Source: VRUE01 sp963745915
GTDB taxonomy: Bacteria > Actinomycetota > Thermoleophilia > Solirubrobacterales > 70-9
DNA: 64,000 bases
Assembly (NCBI GenBank): GCA_963745915.1
Contig: CAVUZA010000002.1
Coordinates: 1,116,001 to 1,180,000, forward strand
Reading direction: 5' to 3'
The notes beneath the pieces were generated by a model. It worked only from the letters and a program-made list of their open reading frames with translations. It did no database searches and had not been told where the DNA came from. Every line of letters begins with the position of its first letter. Position 1 is the stretch's first letter. Positions 14,607-24,141 of the stretch are shown here, piece by piece. A program made the translations under genes and the position numbers.

Positions 14607-15998
14607 ATGGCCGAGCCGACCGTGAGTCAAAAATATGGACGGTCGGGGCGCTCAGTCAAAGAAGTGTTTGCTGGAGCTTCTGCATTCGCCGTGGAACGGG
14701 CGGCCCGTCGACTTCGGACTAGGCTCCGCTATGAGCGGTGGCTCGCCTCCACCAACATGTACCTCCACCGAGCGCCAAGTGAGCTAAAAGAACAATTCGG
14801 GAAAAAACCGGAAGCGCCGGTGGTCTATCCGGCGGAGAGCTTGGAGGCGATGCACCTTGCGGAGTACATCGCCGCGTCAACCATCCTGCATTGCGTCGAT
14901 GGCTGGTCCTATCTTGGTCGCGCAATGGCGGCTCAGCTGGGTGGGGATTCTGGTACGGCCCGCCATCTCGCTTACTACGCTGAGCTGCGGGCGGCAGTCT
15001 CGTTGCTGGCTGCACAAGGGGTTGGGGTCTTCGCTGGGCCTCACGTCATCGTCAAGGAATCCAATGAGGTTGAACTCTTCCGACAGGCGGGGACTCACCG
15101 CTTTGCCTGGGTGGCCCTCGCAGAGTGGACGGACATGCCGCAGAGCGTGGATCTACTTGGCGATGTCATCAAGCCCTCCGATACCTCACTGGCAGAGTGG
15201 CTCGCCCCGCTGGGCGGCAATAGCGTCTGGCACGAAACTGGGCGTGGATATCTAAAGGCCTGGGGTCTTGACGTAGAGCGCTTCGGTCGCGACAGGGAGG
15301 CTCGCAACGACTCCAGCTATCAGCCAAGGACGGCATTTGGAGCAAGTCCACCTTCCAGCCGTCGAGCTGCCGAGTTTAGTGCCGATCTCTGGCGAATCTT
15401 TGAGCCTCTTGGCGCAACCAATTTCGGAACGGTCGATCGCTATCTATTGCGTCGCACGTTGAAACAGTTTTTTGAAGCTCGAACCAGCAAGTCTCCTCTA
15501 GATAGTCCACGGGCTTACCAGGACTTCATCGAGAAGGCGCTCGACGATCTCCAAACGTCTGAGCCGAGGCCTCAGCTAACAAGGTTTCTGACCGGCGAGA
15601 GCTTCCCAGGGGAGCCATCGCTGTTCTCCGAAGCCGAAATGGATTCCTCAACCGACGATCCTGAGGATCACCTTCAAGTAACCGCTCGCGCAGCTCTCTT
15701 GCTCCGCGTTGCTAGCGGCTCAGCTCAACGACTTCTCGCCCAGGTTGATCTCTCCTATCCGGCGTACGAATGGTGGAGTCGGCAGATCGCCGCGACGCGC
15801 GCTCTCGCGGCTGAGACTGATGGAGCCCTCAGCACACCGGAGCTGCTCTGGATTGATATTGAAAATGCTATCCACGACCTCGACGGGAAGATGGCCGATG
15901 GAGACGCAGACACCTATCTGGACTTGAGCGGGCGTTGTTCGGGGGAGGTTGCAGTCCTAAGTAGTTGCGAGCGCATTGGACTCTGGGGTCTCGCATGA
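14607..15998 (+). CDS. Uncharacterised protein of a putative DNA-modification operon
   Basis: The product has 463 residues and is not recognised. The N-terminus is basic (ERAARRLRTRLRYERW). Residues 70-125 are rich in small and aromatic residues (LEAMHLAEYIAASTILHCVDGWSYLGRA; ARHLAYYAELRAAVSLLAAQGVGVF), suggesting an alpha-helical domain. No Walker motif, nuclease signature or membrane segment is evident. The last codons overlap the methyltransferase start (ATGA), and the first lies 2 nt after the DGQHR gene, so the three are almost certainly one operon. Its constant position between a DNA-binding-type protein and a methyltransferase suggests a partner or effector role; this is inference. Confidence 0.75.
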   Translation: MAEPTVSQKYGRSGRSVKEVFAGASAFAVERAARRLRTRLRYERWLASTNMYLHRAPSELKEQFGKKPEAPVVYPAESLEAMHLAEYIAASTILHCVDGWSYLGRAMAAQLGGDSGTARHLAYYAELRAAVSLLAAQGVGVFAGPHVIVKESNEVELFRQAGTHRFAWVALAEWTDMPQSVDLLGDVIKPSDTSLAEWLAPLGGNSVWHETGRGYLKAWGLDVERFGRDREARNDSSYQPRTAFGASPPSSRRAAEFSADLWRIFEPLGATNFGTVDRYLLRRTLKQFFEARTSKSPLDSPRAYQDFIEKALDDLQTSEPRPQLTRFLTGESFPGEPSLFSEAEMDSSTDDPEDHLQVTARAALLLRVASGSAQRLLAQVDLSYPAYEWWSRQIAATRALAAETDGALSTPELLWIDIENAIHDLDGKMADGDADTYLDLSGRCSGEVAVLSSCERIGLWGLA

Positions 15999-17137
15999 AG
16001 TACATGGGTTCAAAGCGGGTAATGCTCCAAAATGGGTTCGGCAGCGCGATTCTTTCTAGCGCTAGGAAAACTAGGAGGGTTGTTGATCTCTTTGCTGGTT
16101 CCGGAGCCGTTTCTTGGTATGCGGCTGAGGCCCTAGACCAACCCGTCTTGGCTGTAGATCTTCAGGCCTATTCAGCGATTCTGTCTGGCGCCATCATTTC
16201 TCGAACGCGTGGGCTCGATGTTCATCGCCTTGAAGATGATTGGCTGGCTCCCTCGCGTCGCAGTGCTCGGCGCTGCGCTCAGTGGTCGGCGAGTGGGATA
16301 TTCGACGATCCGCGCAGGAAAAGTGATGTTGAACGAGCGCGGGCGCTTTGCGAAGAAGCGAAGGATGGCATGATCTGGCAGGCGTATGGCGGTCACTATT
16401 TTTCGCCACGCCAGGCGATATTGCTAGACCGCGCGCTAGCTCTGCTGCCCTCACGCGAGCCAGCCAGATCCACCTGCAGGGCGGCTCTCATCGCTGCGGC
16501 TGGCTACTGCGCGGCAGCTCCTGGCCACACTGCCCAACCCTTTCAGCCGACTGATTCTGCGCTGCCATATATCCAGGACTTCTGGCGTCGCGACCCACTT
16601 AGCTACGCGCAATCATGGCTATCTGAAGTGGCTCCCCGACACGCTCGCCGCAAAGGTCACACCGAAATTGGCGATGCGCTGGATGTGATGGAGACGCTCC
16701 GGCCAACCGACCTCGTAATCATTGACCCGCCCTACTCTGACGTGCAGTACAGCCGCTTCTACCATGTACTAGAGGCAATTGCACGATCTGATGGAGAGGG
16801 GACTACTGTCGCCGTCACTGGCGTAGGCAGATACCCCCCCTTTGAGGAGCGGCCTCGCTCGGATTTCTCGCTGAAGAGTCGTTCTCGGGAAGCGATGGAA
16901 GATCTGCTGGATGCACTAGCTGACGCGAAATGCAGGGCCATCATTACCTTCCCAAATGCCTCTTGCAGCAATGGCTTGTCTGGTGCTCAAATAGCGCGGC
17001 TGGCAAGAAAACAATTCTTGGTCCGGACCAAGACAGTCAACGGAAAATTCAGCACGTTGGGGGGCAACGGGACTACGCGCGCCGCTCGCACCTCGTCGGC
17101 TGAGCTAATCATTTCGTTGGCTCCCTTAAAAGGGTGA
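15995..17137 (+). CDS. D12-class (Dam-like) DNA N6-adenine methyltransferase
   Basis: The product has 380 residues. It starts MKYMGSKRVML, equivalent to the YxGSK start of Dam-type enzymes. The AdoMet motif is VVDLFAGSGAVSWYA (29-43). The catalytic motif is DPPY at 244-247 (VIIDPPYSDVQYSRFYHVL). A long insert (about 80-225) separates the two, where target recognition is expected. Both key motifs are intact, so activity is likely. ATG overlaps the upstream stop by 4 bases. No restriction endonuclease is next to it, unlike a classical restriction-modification pair. Lower GC and AT-rich codon choice mark it as part of the same acquired unit. Confidence 0.85.
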   Translation: MKYMGSKRVMLQNGFGSAILSSARKTRRVVDLFAGSGAVSWYAAEALDQPVLAVDLQAYSAILSGAIISRTRGLDVHRLEDDWLAPSRRSARRCAQWSASGIFDDPRRKSDVERARALCEEAKDGMIWQAYGGHYFSPRQAILLDRALALLPSREPARSTCRAALIAAAGYCAAAPGHTAQPFQPTDSALPYIQDFWRRDPLSYAQSWLSEVAPRHARRKGHTEIGDALDVMETLRPTDLVIIDPPYSDVQYSRFYHVLEAIARSDGEGTTVAVTGVGRYPPFEERPRSDFSLKSRSREAMEDLLDALADAKCRAIITFPNASCSNGLSGAQIARLARKQFLVRTKTVNGKFSTLGGNGTTRAARTSSAELIISLAPLKG

Positions 17138-17138
17138 T

Positions 17139-17400
17139 CTAGTCGACGAGTAGATTTGCTCTACTCGTCCAGGACCCGATATTCGGCAGGCCTGAATTCT
17201 CAATCCAGCCTGGCAACCAGGTGACGCCGTTGGTGAGATCGCCCACCGAAGTCGAGTAGGTGCCCGCGAGGTGGATGAGGACGTCAAGGCTCGGGACGTA
17301 TTCGCCGGCCTCGATCTTGTCGAGTTTGGCGCGGGTAAGCGCGGCCCGCTTGGCTGCCTCCTTCTGATCGAGCCGGCAAGCGCGTGGGCGCGGTAGAGGT
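17139..17400 (-). pseudogene. Truncated helix-turn-helix (XRE-type) gene remnant
   Basis: On the minus strand a frame ending at TAG 17139-17141 reads LDQKEAAKRAALTRAKLDKI, then EAGEYVPSLDVLIHLAGTYS and VGDLTNGVTWLPGW. This is an XRE-like helix-turn-helix with the usual 'xKIExGxxxPSLDVLxxLA' ending. The N-terminal helix expected before LDQKEAA is not in frame and no start codon is present, so the gene is broken. It lies convergent with the methyltransferase, one base from its stop. Confidence 0.6.
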
Positions 17401-17443
17401 TGTGGCCCGACCCCCTGAAATCGGTCCGATGAGCGGGGTCCGA

Positions 17444-17903
17444 TCAGCCCTGCTCGGGGTCGCCATACGCCCCACCGGTCAGCTGTTGGAGCTCATCGAT
17501 GAACAGGATCAACGGCCGCTCGTCGCGTTCGGCGATGCGCTGCGGTAGCTCGAGGGCGAGGCTGGCTGAGTTCCTGCAGCGGGTCGTGGCGTTTCCGGGT
17601 TGGCTCGAGAGCGATCTCCACCGCGTTGCCAAGCTCGGACTTCACTCGCAGAACAGTGGTCAGCGTTCGTCCAGATAGGGCACGGGAGGAAAGTCTGCGC
17701 ACTCGCTCTACCAGCCGCTTGAGCGCCGAGCGGTTGGCGAGCGTCTCGGCCAGCGCAGCGGCGTTCGTATCCCTGAAGAGACTCACGCTCACGGTGTAGA
17801 AGCGCCGTCGGCGAAGAGCCGCGACGGTTGCCTCGCAGATCGTGCTCTTGCCGGTGCGGCGTGGAGCCGCGATCTCGCGAGCGTGCCCGAGGCATGTTGG
17901 CAA
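17444..17903 (-). pseudogene. Frameshifted and truncated AAA ATPase remnant
   Basis: One minus-strand frame gives a P-loop (EIAAPRRTGKSTICEATVAAL) followed by RRRFYTVSVSLFRDTNAAALAETLANR. A second frame, entered near 17580, gives ALELPQRIAERDERPLILFIDELQQL, a Walker B and DE pair. Together they match the start of archaeal-type/DUF234-like ATPases such as the one at 53 kb. The C-terminal half is absent. I infer decay after a frameshift and deletion. Confidence 0.65.
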
Positions 17904-18064
17904 TTATGCCAACTTAGGTTGACGGATTCGCCAACTCGCATGCGGGGAGCCGGAGTGTCAATGCATGACGCCCTGGGCGGAGGTTGACCCCGCCAGCCCC
18001 CGATTCGTGAGGGCGGGGCCCGCGTCCGGCGGCCGGGGCGTCGCCGCTCCCGCGGAACGGCGGG

Positions 18065-19676
<1,612 letters not shown>

Positions 19677-19684
<8 letters not shown>

Positions 19685-20294
19685 CGGTTACGACGACGCT
19701 GCCGTCGGGACCGCCGATCCTAACCGTGCCCCTGGCGATCATGCGGATCGCCTCCGGGTAGAGCTCGTGCTCGACCGCGTGGATCGCCGACTCGAGCTCG
19801 GCCCGCTCGCGCCCCGCCGGCACCGGCACCTCGCGCTGGGCGATCGCCGGCCCGGTGTCGACCCCCTCGTCGACGAAGTGGACGGTGACGCCGGTGACCT
19901 CGACCCCGGCGTCGAGCGCCTGGCCGATCGCGTCGAGCCCCGGGAAGGACGGCAGCAGGGCGGGGTGGACGTTGACCACGCGGCCCCGGAAGCGGGCGAC
20001 GAAGGGGGCGCCGAGCAGCTGCATGTAGCCGGCGAGGACGACCAGGTCGGCGCCCCGCGCCTCGATCCAGTCGCCCATCGCCGCGTCGCGCGCCTCGCGG
20101 TCGGCGTGCTCCTCGCGCGGGAAGACGGCGGTCTCGACCCCGGCCTCCCGCGCCCGCTCCAGCGCCCGCGCGCCCGGCTTGTCCGAGCCGACCCCGACGA
20201 CCTCGACCCCCTCGCGCCCGTGCAGCGTGTCGAGGATCGCCTGCAGGTTGGTGCCGCTGCCCGAGGCGAGGACGACTATCCGAAAGCTGGCCAC
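19677..20294 (-). CDS. purN: Phosphoribosylglycinamide formyltransferase
   Basis: The product has 205 residues and forms FGAR from GAR and 10-formyl-THF. Family motifs: VLASGSGTNLQAILD at the N-terminus, VLAGYMQLLG, and VVNVHPALLPSFPGLDAIGQAL with the catalytic Asn-His. VTVHFVDEGVDTGPAIAQ, with the catalytic Asp, follows. GTG 20294 is used. It is the first gene of purN-purH and divergent from the TolB-like gene, about 50 bases away. Confidence 0.95.
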
Positions 20295-20345
20295 CGCCGC
20301 ATCTTCTCAGTACTGTGCGGCCGTCAGCTCCCGACGAAAGGCGAC

Positions 20346-21323
20346 ATGAGCCGCAGGCCGATCCTTGCCGTGATCTGCTCCACGACCGCTCTTCTTGCGC
20401 TCTGCGCGGAGGCGTCGCTCGCCGCCTTCCCCGGCAGGCCGGGGCCGATCGCGTACTCGAAGACGATCGTCCGCGAACTGGGCGGGGGCGAAACCCTCCA
20501 GGACGGCGGCATCTACGCACGTGACCTCGGGCGTCGCGGGGGCCCCCGCCAGCTGACCGTCAGCCCGCTCGACCGCGAGCCCTCCTACTCGGCCAACGGC
20601 CGGCATCTCGTCTTCCTCTCTGCCTCCGGCCGCCCCTGGCTCGGATCGGACGACGGCCTGTTCGAAGTCAATCGCCAGGGACGCGCCCGGCGCGAAGTCA
20701 GGCCCGGCGGCGGCGCTCCCTCCTTCTTCCCCAACGGCAACCGCATCCTCTTCGCCGAAGAGGACGAAAGCGGCTTCAGCCACATCTACTCGGCGCGCGC
20801 CAACAACACCGGCCTCCGCCAGCTCACCTCCGGCTCCCACAACGACAGCGAACCGGCGATCTCCCCGAACGGTCGTCGCATCGCCTTCGTCAGCGACCGC
20901 GACGGCGACGGCAGCGACATCTTCACGATGCGGTCCAACGGCACCGGCGTGCGGCTCCTGATCGACGGGCCGGGCAGGGAAAGCGCCCCGGACTACGCGC
21001 CGGGCGGCAACCGGATCGCCTTCTCGAGCAGCCGCGGCCAGGGAGCCTCGAACATCTTCGTCGCCCGCGCCGACGGTCGCCAGGTGAGGAGGCTGACGCG
21101 CTGCGCCTCGTTCCCGGGCTGCCCCGCCTTCTCGGCCCCCGCCTTCTCCCCGAACGGCGCCCGCATCGCGGTGCTCAGGTCGACCGCGCGCAGCAGCGCG
21201 GTCGTCGTGATCCGCGCCGATCGCCGCCGCCCGCCGCTGGTCAGGGTCGACAGCGGCAGCACCGACGGGGAAGGCTCCGGCACCACCGTCGGCCCCCCGA
21301 CCTGGGGACCGCGCCCGCGCTGA
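20346..21323 (+). CDS. Secreted TolB-like beta-propeller (PD40 repeats)
   Basis: The product has 325 residues. A signal peptide (MSRRPILAVICSTTALLALC to EASLAAF) precedes repeats of the PD40/TolB type: EPSYSANGRHLVFLSA, APSFFPNGNRILFAEED, EPAISPNGRRIAFVSDRDGDG with DIFTMRSNGTG, APDYAPGGNRIAFSSSRG and APAFSPNGARIAVLRS. About five blades are visible, suggesting a partial or small propeller that binds another envelope protein or a sugar. ATG 20346 has AAAGG upstream. There is no tol-pal context, so a Tol role is not implied. Confidence 0.82.
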   Translation: MSRRPILAVICSTTALLALCAEASLAAFPGRPGPIAYSKTIVRELGGGETLQDGGIYARDLGRRGGPRQLTVSPLDREPSYSANGRHLVFLSASGRPWLGSDDGLFEVNRQGRARREVRPGGGAPSFFPNGNRILFAEEDESGFSHIYSARANNTGLRQLTSGSHNDSEPAISPNGRRIAFVSDRDGDGSDIFTMRSNGTGVRLLIDGPGRESAPDYAPGGNRIAFSSSRGQGASNIFVARADGRQVRRLTRCASFPGCPAFSAPAFSPNGARIAVLRSTARSSAVVVIRADRRRPPLVRVDSGSTDGEGSGTTVGPPTWGPRPR

Positions 21324-21353
21324 TCGTCGCGGTCTCGATCGGCCTGGCCGGGA

Positions 21354-22784
21354 TCAGCCGCTGACCGTCTCGAGCGCGAACTTGCCGTTCGCGTCCTCGG
21401 GGTCGCCCAGCGGGTAGCGGCCGCTGAAGCAGGCGTCGCAGTGGTCCTCGGGCGGCGTGCCGATCGCCTCGTAGACGCCCTCCAGCGAGAGGTAGGCGAG
21501 CGAGTCGCAGTCGAGCTCGTCGGCGATCTCCTCCACCGTCCGCCCGTGGGCGATCATCTCCTCGCGGGTCGACATGTCGACCCCGTAGTGGCAGGGGTTG
21601 CGGATCGGCGGGGCGCTGATCCGCAGGTGGACCTCGCGGGCGCCCGCGTCGCGCAGCATGCCGACGATCTGGCGCGTCGTGTTGCCGCGCACGATCGAGT
21701 CGTCGACGACGACGATCCGCTGCCCGGCGACGATCTCCGGCAGCGGGTTGAACTTGAGCCGCAGGCCGTGTTTGCGCAGCTCCTGGCCGGGCTGGATGAA
21801 GGTGCGCGCCACGTAGCGGTTCTTGATCAGGCCGTCGTCGCGGGGCAGCCCCGAGGCGCGGGCGAAGCCGGCGGCGGCCGGGTTGCCCGAGTCGGGGACG
21901 GCGATCACCAGGTCGGCCTCGACCGGCGCCTCGCGCCAGAGGATCTCGCCCATCCGGCCGCGCACCTGCTGCAGCACCTTGCCCTCGAGCCGGCTGTCGG
22001 GACGCGAGAAGTAGATGTGCTCGAAGACGCAGCGGGCGGGGCGCTCGGCGCGCACCACCTGGCGCGTCTCCAGGCCGCGCTCGGTCAGCGAGACCAGCTC
22101 GCCCGGGTGCACTTCGCGCATCAGCTCGGCGCCGATGATGTCGAAGGCGCAGCTCTCCGAGGCGACGACGAAGCGGTCCTCGAGCCGTCCCAGCGAGAGC
22201 GGCCGCACCCCGTGCGGGTCGCGGAAGGCGACGACCGCGCGCTTGGTCATCACCACGGTCGAGTAGGCGCCCTGCATCCGCGGCATCACCTCGGAGACCG
22301 CGTCCTCGATCCGCTCCGCCTCGCTGGAGGAGAGCAGGGCGGCGATGATCTCCGAGTCCGAGGTGCCGCGGAAGGCGATGCCGCGCTGCTTCAGCTCCGA
22401 CCAGAGCTCGACCGCGTTGGTCAGGTTGCCGTTGTGGGCGAGGGCCAGCTCGCGGCCGTCGTCGCGCCAGACCGGCTGCGCGTTCTCCCAGGAGCCGCCG
22501 CCGGTGGTCGAGTAGCGCACGTGGCCGATCGCCATGTCGCCCTCCAGCGCCCGCAGCTTCTCCTCGTCGAAGACCTGGGAGACGAGCCCCGAGTCGCGCA
22601 GGGTGGTGATGTGGCCGCCCTCGCAGGTGGCGATCCCGGCCGACTCCTGGCCGCGGTGCTGCAGCGCGTAGAGGCCGAAGTAGGCGAGCCGGGAGACGTC
22701 GTGCCCCGGTGCGTATACGCCGAACACCCCGCATTCCTCACGCGGGCCCTCGCGATCTATCGGCTGCCCCAGGGGCGGAGTCAA
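21354..22784 (-). CDS. purF: Amidophosphoribosyltransferase
   Basis: PurF commits PRPP to purines using glutamine. TTG 22784 (GAGGAAG upstream) gives 476 residues with a 17-residue leader before Cys18 (REECGVFGVYAPG); processing to expose this cysteine nucleophile is usual in the family. Glutaminase motifs: GLYALQHRGQESAGIAT, GHVRYSTTGGGSWENAQP, AHNGNLTN. The PRPP loop is IVVVDDSIVRGNTTRQIV. Four cysteines at positions fitting the Fe-S type (CVFEHIYFSRPDS, NPCHYGVDMSTR, DHCDACFSGRYP) suggest an iron-sulfur form. A TACCCT -10-like box lies near 22840. It is alone, not clustered with purL or purM. Confidence 0.93.
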   Translation of the reverse strand: MTPPLGQPIDREGPREECGVFGVYAPGHDVSRLAYFGLYALQHRGQESAGIATCEGGHITTLRDSGLVSQVFDEEKLRALEGDMAIGHVRYSTTGGGSWENAQPVWRDDGRELALAHNGNLTNAVELWSELKQRGIAFRGTSDSEIIAALLSSSEAERIEDAVSEVMPRMQGAYSTVVMTKRAVVAFRDPHGVRPLSLGRLEDRFVVASESCAFDIIGAELMREVHPGELVSLTERGLETRQVVRAERPARCVFEHIYFSRPDSRLEGKVLQQVRGRMGEILWREAPVEADLVIAVPDSGNPAAAGFARASGLPRDDGLIKNRYVARTFIQPGQELRKHGLRLKFNPLPEIVAGQRIVVVDDSIVRGNTTRQIVGMLRDAGAREVHLRISAPPIRNPCHYGVDMSTREEMIAHGRTVEEIADELDCDSLAYLSLEGVYEAIGTPPEDHCDACFSGRYPLGDPEDANGKFALETVSG

Positions 22785-22892
22785 AGCGCGCTTCCTCGCG
22801 GTCGAAGGACGAGACGCGCAGGCAGACTGCCTACCCCGGCAGGGTAGCAACGGCGGGGCGACCCGACCGCCGCACCGGGCGTCCCCGCTCGC

Positions 22893-23055
22893 TCAGCCCC
22901 TCCGTTTCGCTTTCCGCCGCTTGCCCTTGCCTTCTTCTGGCCCCTGAGCTTGACCTTGACGACGGCCCGGCTCGTCCGCCCCGCCACGTCGGTCGTCGAG
23001 AGGACCGCCCGAAGGTTGAGCGAGCGCTCGATCCGAGGCAGATCAGATTGACAGC
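22893..23055 (-). pseudogene. C-terminal remnant of the calcium-loop secreted-protein family
   Basis: Minus-strand translation gives RIERSLNLRAVLSTTDVAGR then TSRAVVKVKLRGQKKARASG and GKRNGG. This matches the C-termini of the proteins at 32216 (KLNLKITATATSVAGQ, VTLKLRGQLKAKKARAKSKK) and 33291. A TGA in a shifted frame lies where the family stop is expected. The rest of the gene is gone. Sequence between this and the IS at 23188 is not recognisable. Confidence 0.55.
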
Positions 23056-23187
23056 GCGTTGAGGGCGTGCTTGAGGCCGGTGATCGCGGCGTTGGGCGGC
23101 TTGGTGTCGATTGCGCTTTCGCTCCTCGCACCGTGCTGCGAACTATCGCTGATGGATCAGGTGGGGCCGGCACCAACCCCTTCCTTA

Positions 23188-24141
23188 GTGACTATCCGAG
23201 AACTCTCTCGGGTCGAGTGAGCCGGTCCAGCCGCCGCCACCAAAGCAGCGCGCAGGCGAGCTGGATCAGGCCCTCGTAGTTCTCGGCCTTCTTGTCATAG
23301 CGGACCAGGATCGCGCGACAACGCTGCAGCCAGGCGATCGTGCGCTCGACAACCCAGCGCCGAGCCGGATGAGTCTTCTCCCCGGCCCGGTCGAGCTTCT
23401 CCTCGCCGATCCGCCGGACGTGTGGCACGTAGCCGGCCTCCTCGCAGACCGCCTCGGTGGGTCGGTTGTCATAGGCCTTGTCGAGACAGAGGTGCTGGGT
23501 CACGTCCTCGGGGTCGGGACGCTCGATCACGGTCCCCTCGATCGTGGCTTGAAGCAGCTTGTGGTCGTTGACGTTGGCGCCGTCGACAACGACTCCGAGA
23601 GGTCCGCCGTCCTGCTCGACCAACAGGTGCTTCTTGGTCCCCATCTTGGCTCTGTCGGTGGGGTTGGGGCCTCGCTTGTCGCCGTCGAAGCGGCTCTTGC
23701 CCATCACCCCGTCGGCGGCCTGCCACTCCCAAAGGACCGCATCCAGATCGTCGCACTCGGCCACGAGGGCGGCCCAGACTTCCTCCAGGACGCCGTCGGC
23801 GACGAAGCGCTGGAACCAGCCGTGGACGGTGGAGTTCGCCCCGAAGGAGCGCGGCAGCCGGTTCCACTGCACCCCCGAGCGCATTCGGTAGACGATTGCG
23901 TCCAGCACCAAGCGCAGGTCGGCCCGTGGCCGACCGGTTGGCGCAACCGGGTAACGGCGCAGGAGGACCGGCTCTATCCGCTCCCAAAGCTCGTCGGGGA
24001 TCTCCCAGATCGTCGGCAGGGGACGTTCGGGGGTAGTGTCGGCAACCGGCAAGGCACTCTCCTTTTGCGAGGGATGTGCCTTGCCGTTTCAGCCTGGGGC
24101 TACATAACTCCTGCCGGGCCCGGGAGTTCTCGGATAGTCAC
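23188..24141 (-). mobile_element. Complete IS5-type insertion sequence (954 bp)
   Basis: Terminal inverted repeats GTGACTATCCGAGAACTC are at 23188-23205 and, inverted, at 24124-24141. They are flanked by TTA target duplications (23185-23187 and 24142-24144). One intact transposase gene nearly fills it. The TTA duplicates the centre of a 20-bp palindrome that existed before insertion (CCCCTTCC-TTA-AGGAAGGGG). Confidence 0.9.
23192..24052 (-). CDS. IS5-family transposase
   Basis: The product has 286 residues. The N-terminal domain reads IWEIPDELWERIEPVLLRRYP and LRLVLDAIVYRMRSGVQWNRLP, the usual DUF4096 start. The catalytic DDE-type part shows KSRFDGDKRGPNPTDRAKMGTKKHLL, GANVNDHKLL, CLDKAYDNRP and WVVERTIAWLQRCRAILVRYD. 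No frameshift or internal stop, so it may be active. The stop codon lies inside the left inverted repeat. GC is somewhat lower than in core genes. Confidence 0.93.
   Translation of the reverse strand: MPVADTTPERPLPTIWEIPDELWERIEPVLLRRYPVAPTGRPRADLRLVLDAIVYRMRSGVQWNRLPRSFGANSTVHGWFQRFVADGVLEEVWAALVAECDDLDAVLWEWQAADGVMGKSRFDGDKRGPNPTDRAKMGTKKHLLVEQDGGPLGVVVDGANVNDHKLLQATIEGTVIERPDPEDVTQHLCLDKAYDNRPTEAVCEEAGYVPHVRRIGEEKLDRAGEKTHPARRWVVERTIAWLQRCRAILVRYDKKAENYEGLIQLACALLWWRRLDRLTRPERVLG

Noticed and set aside
12526..18064. tRNA-Lys as attachment site of an integrated element
   Set aside because: No direct repeat of the tRNA 3' end and no integrase gene or fragment could be found within the island. 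Composition supports acquisition, but not this mechanism.
20346..21323. TolB of a Tol-Pal system
   Set aside because: No tolQRA or pal nearby, the N-terminal TolB domain is missing and the likely host is a Gram-positive lineage; only the propeller repeats match.
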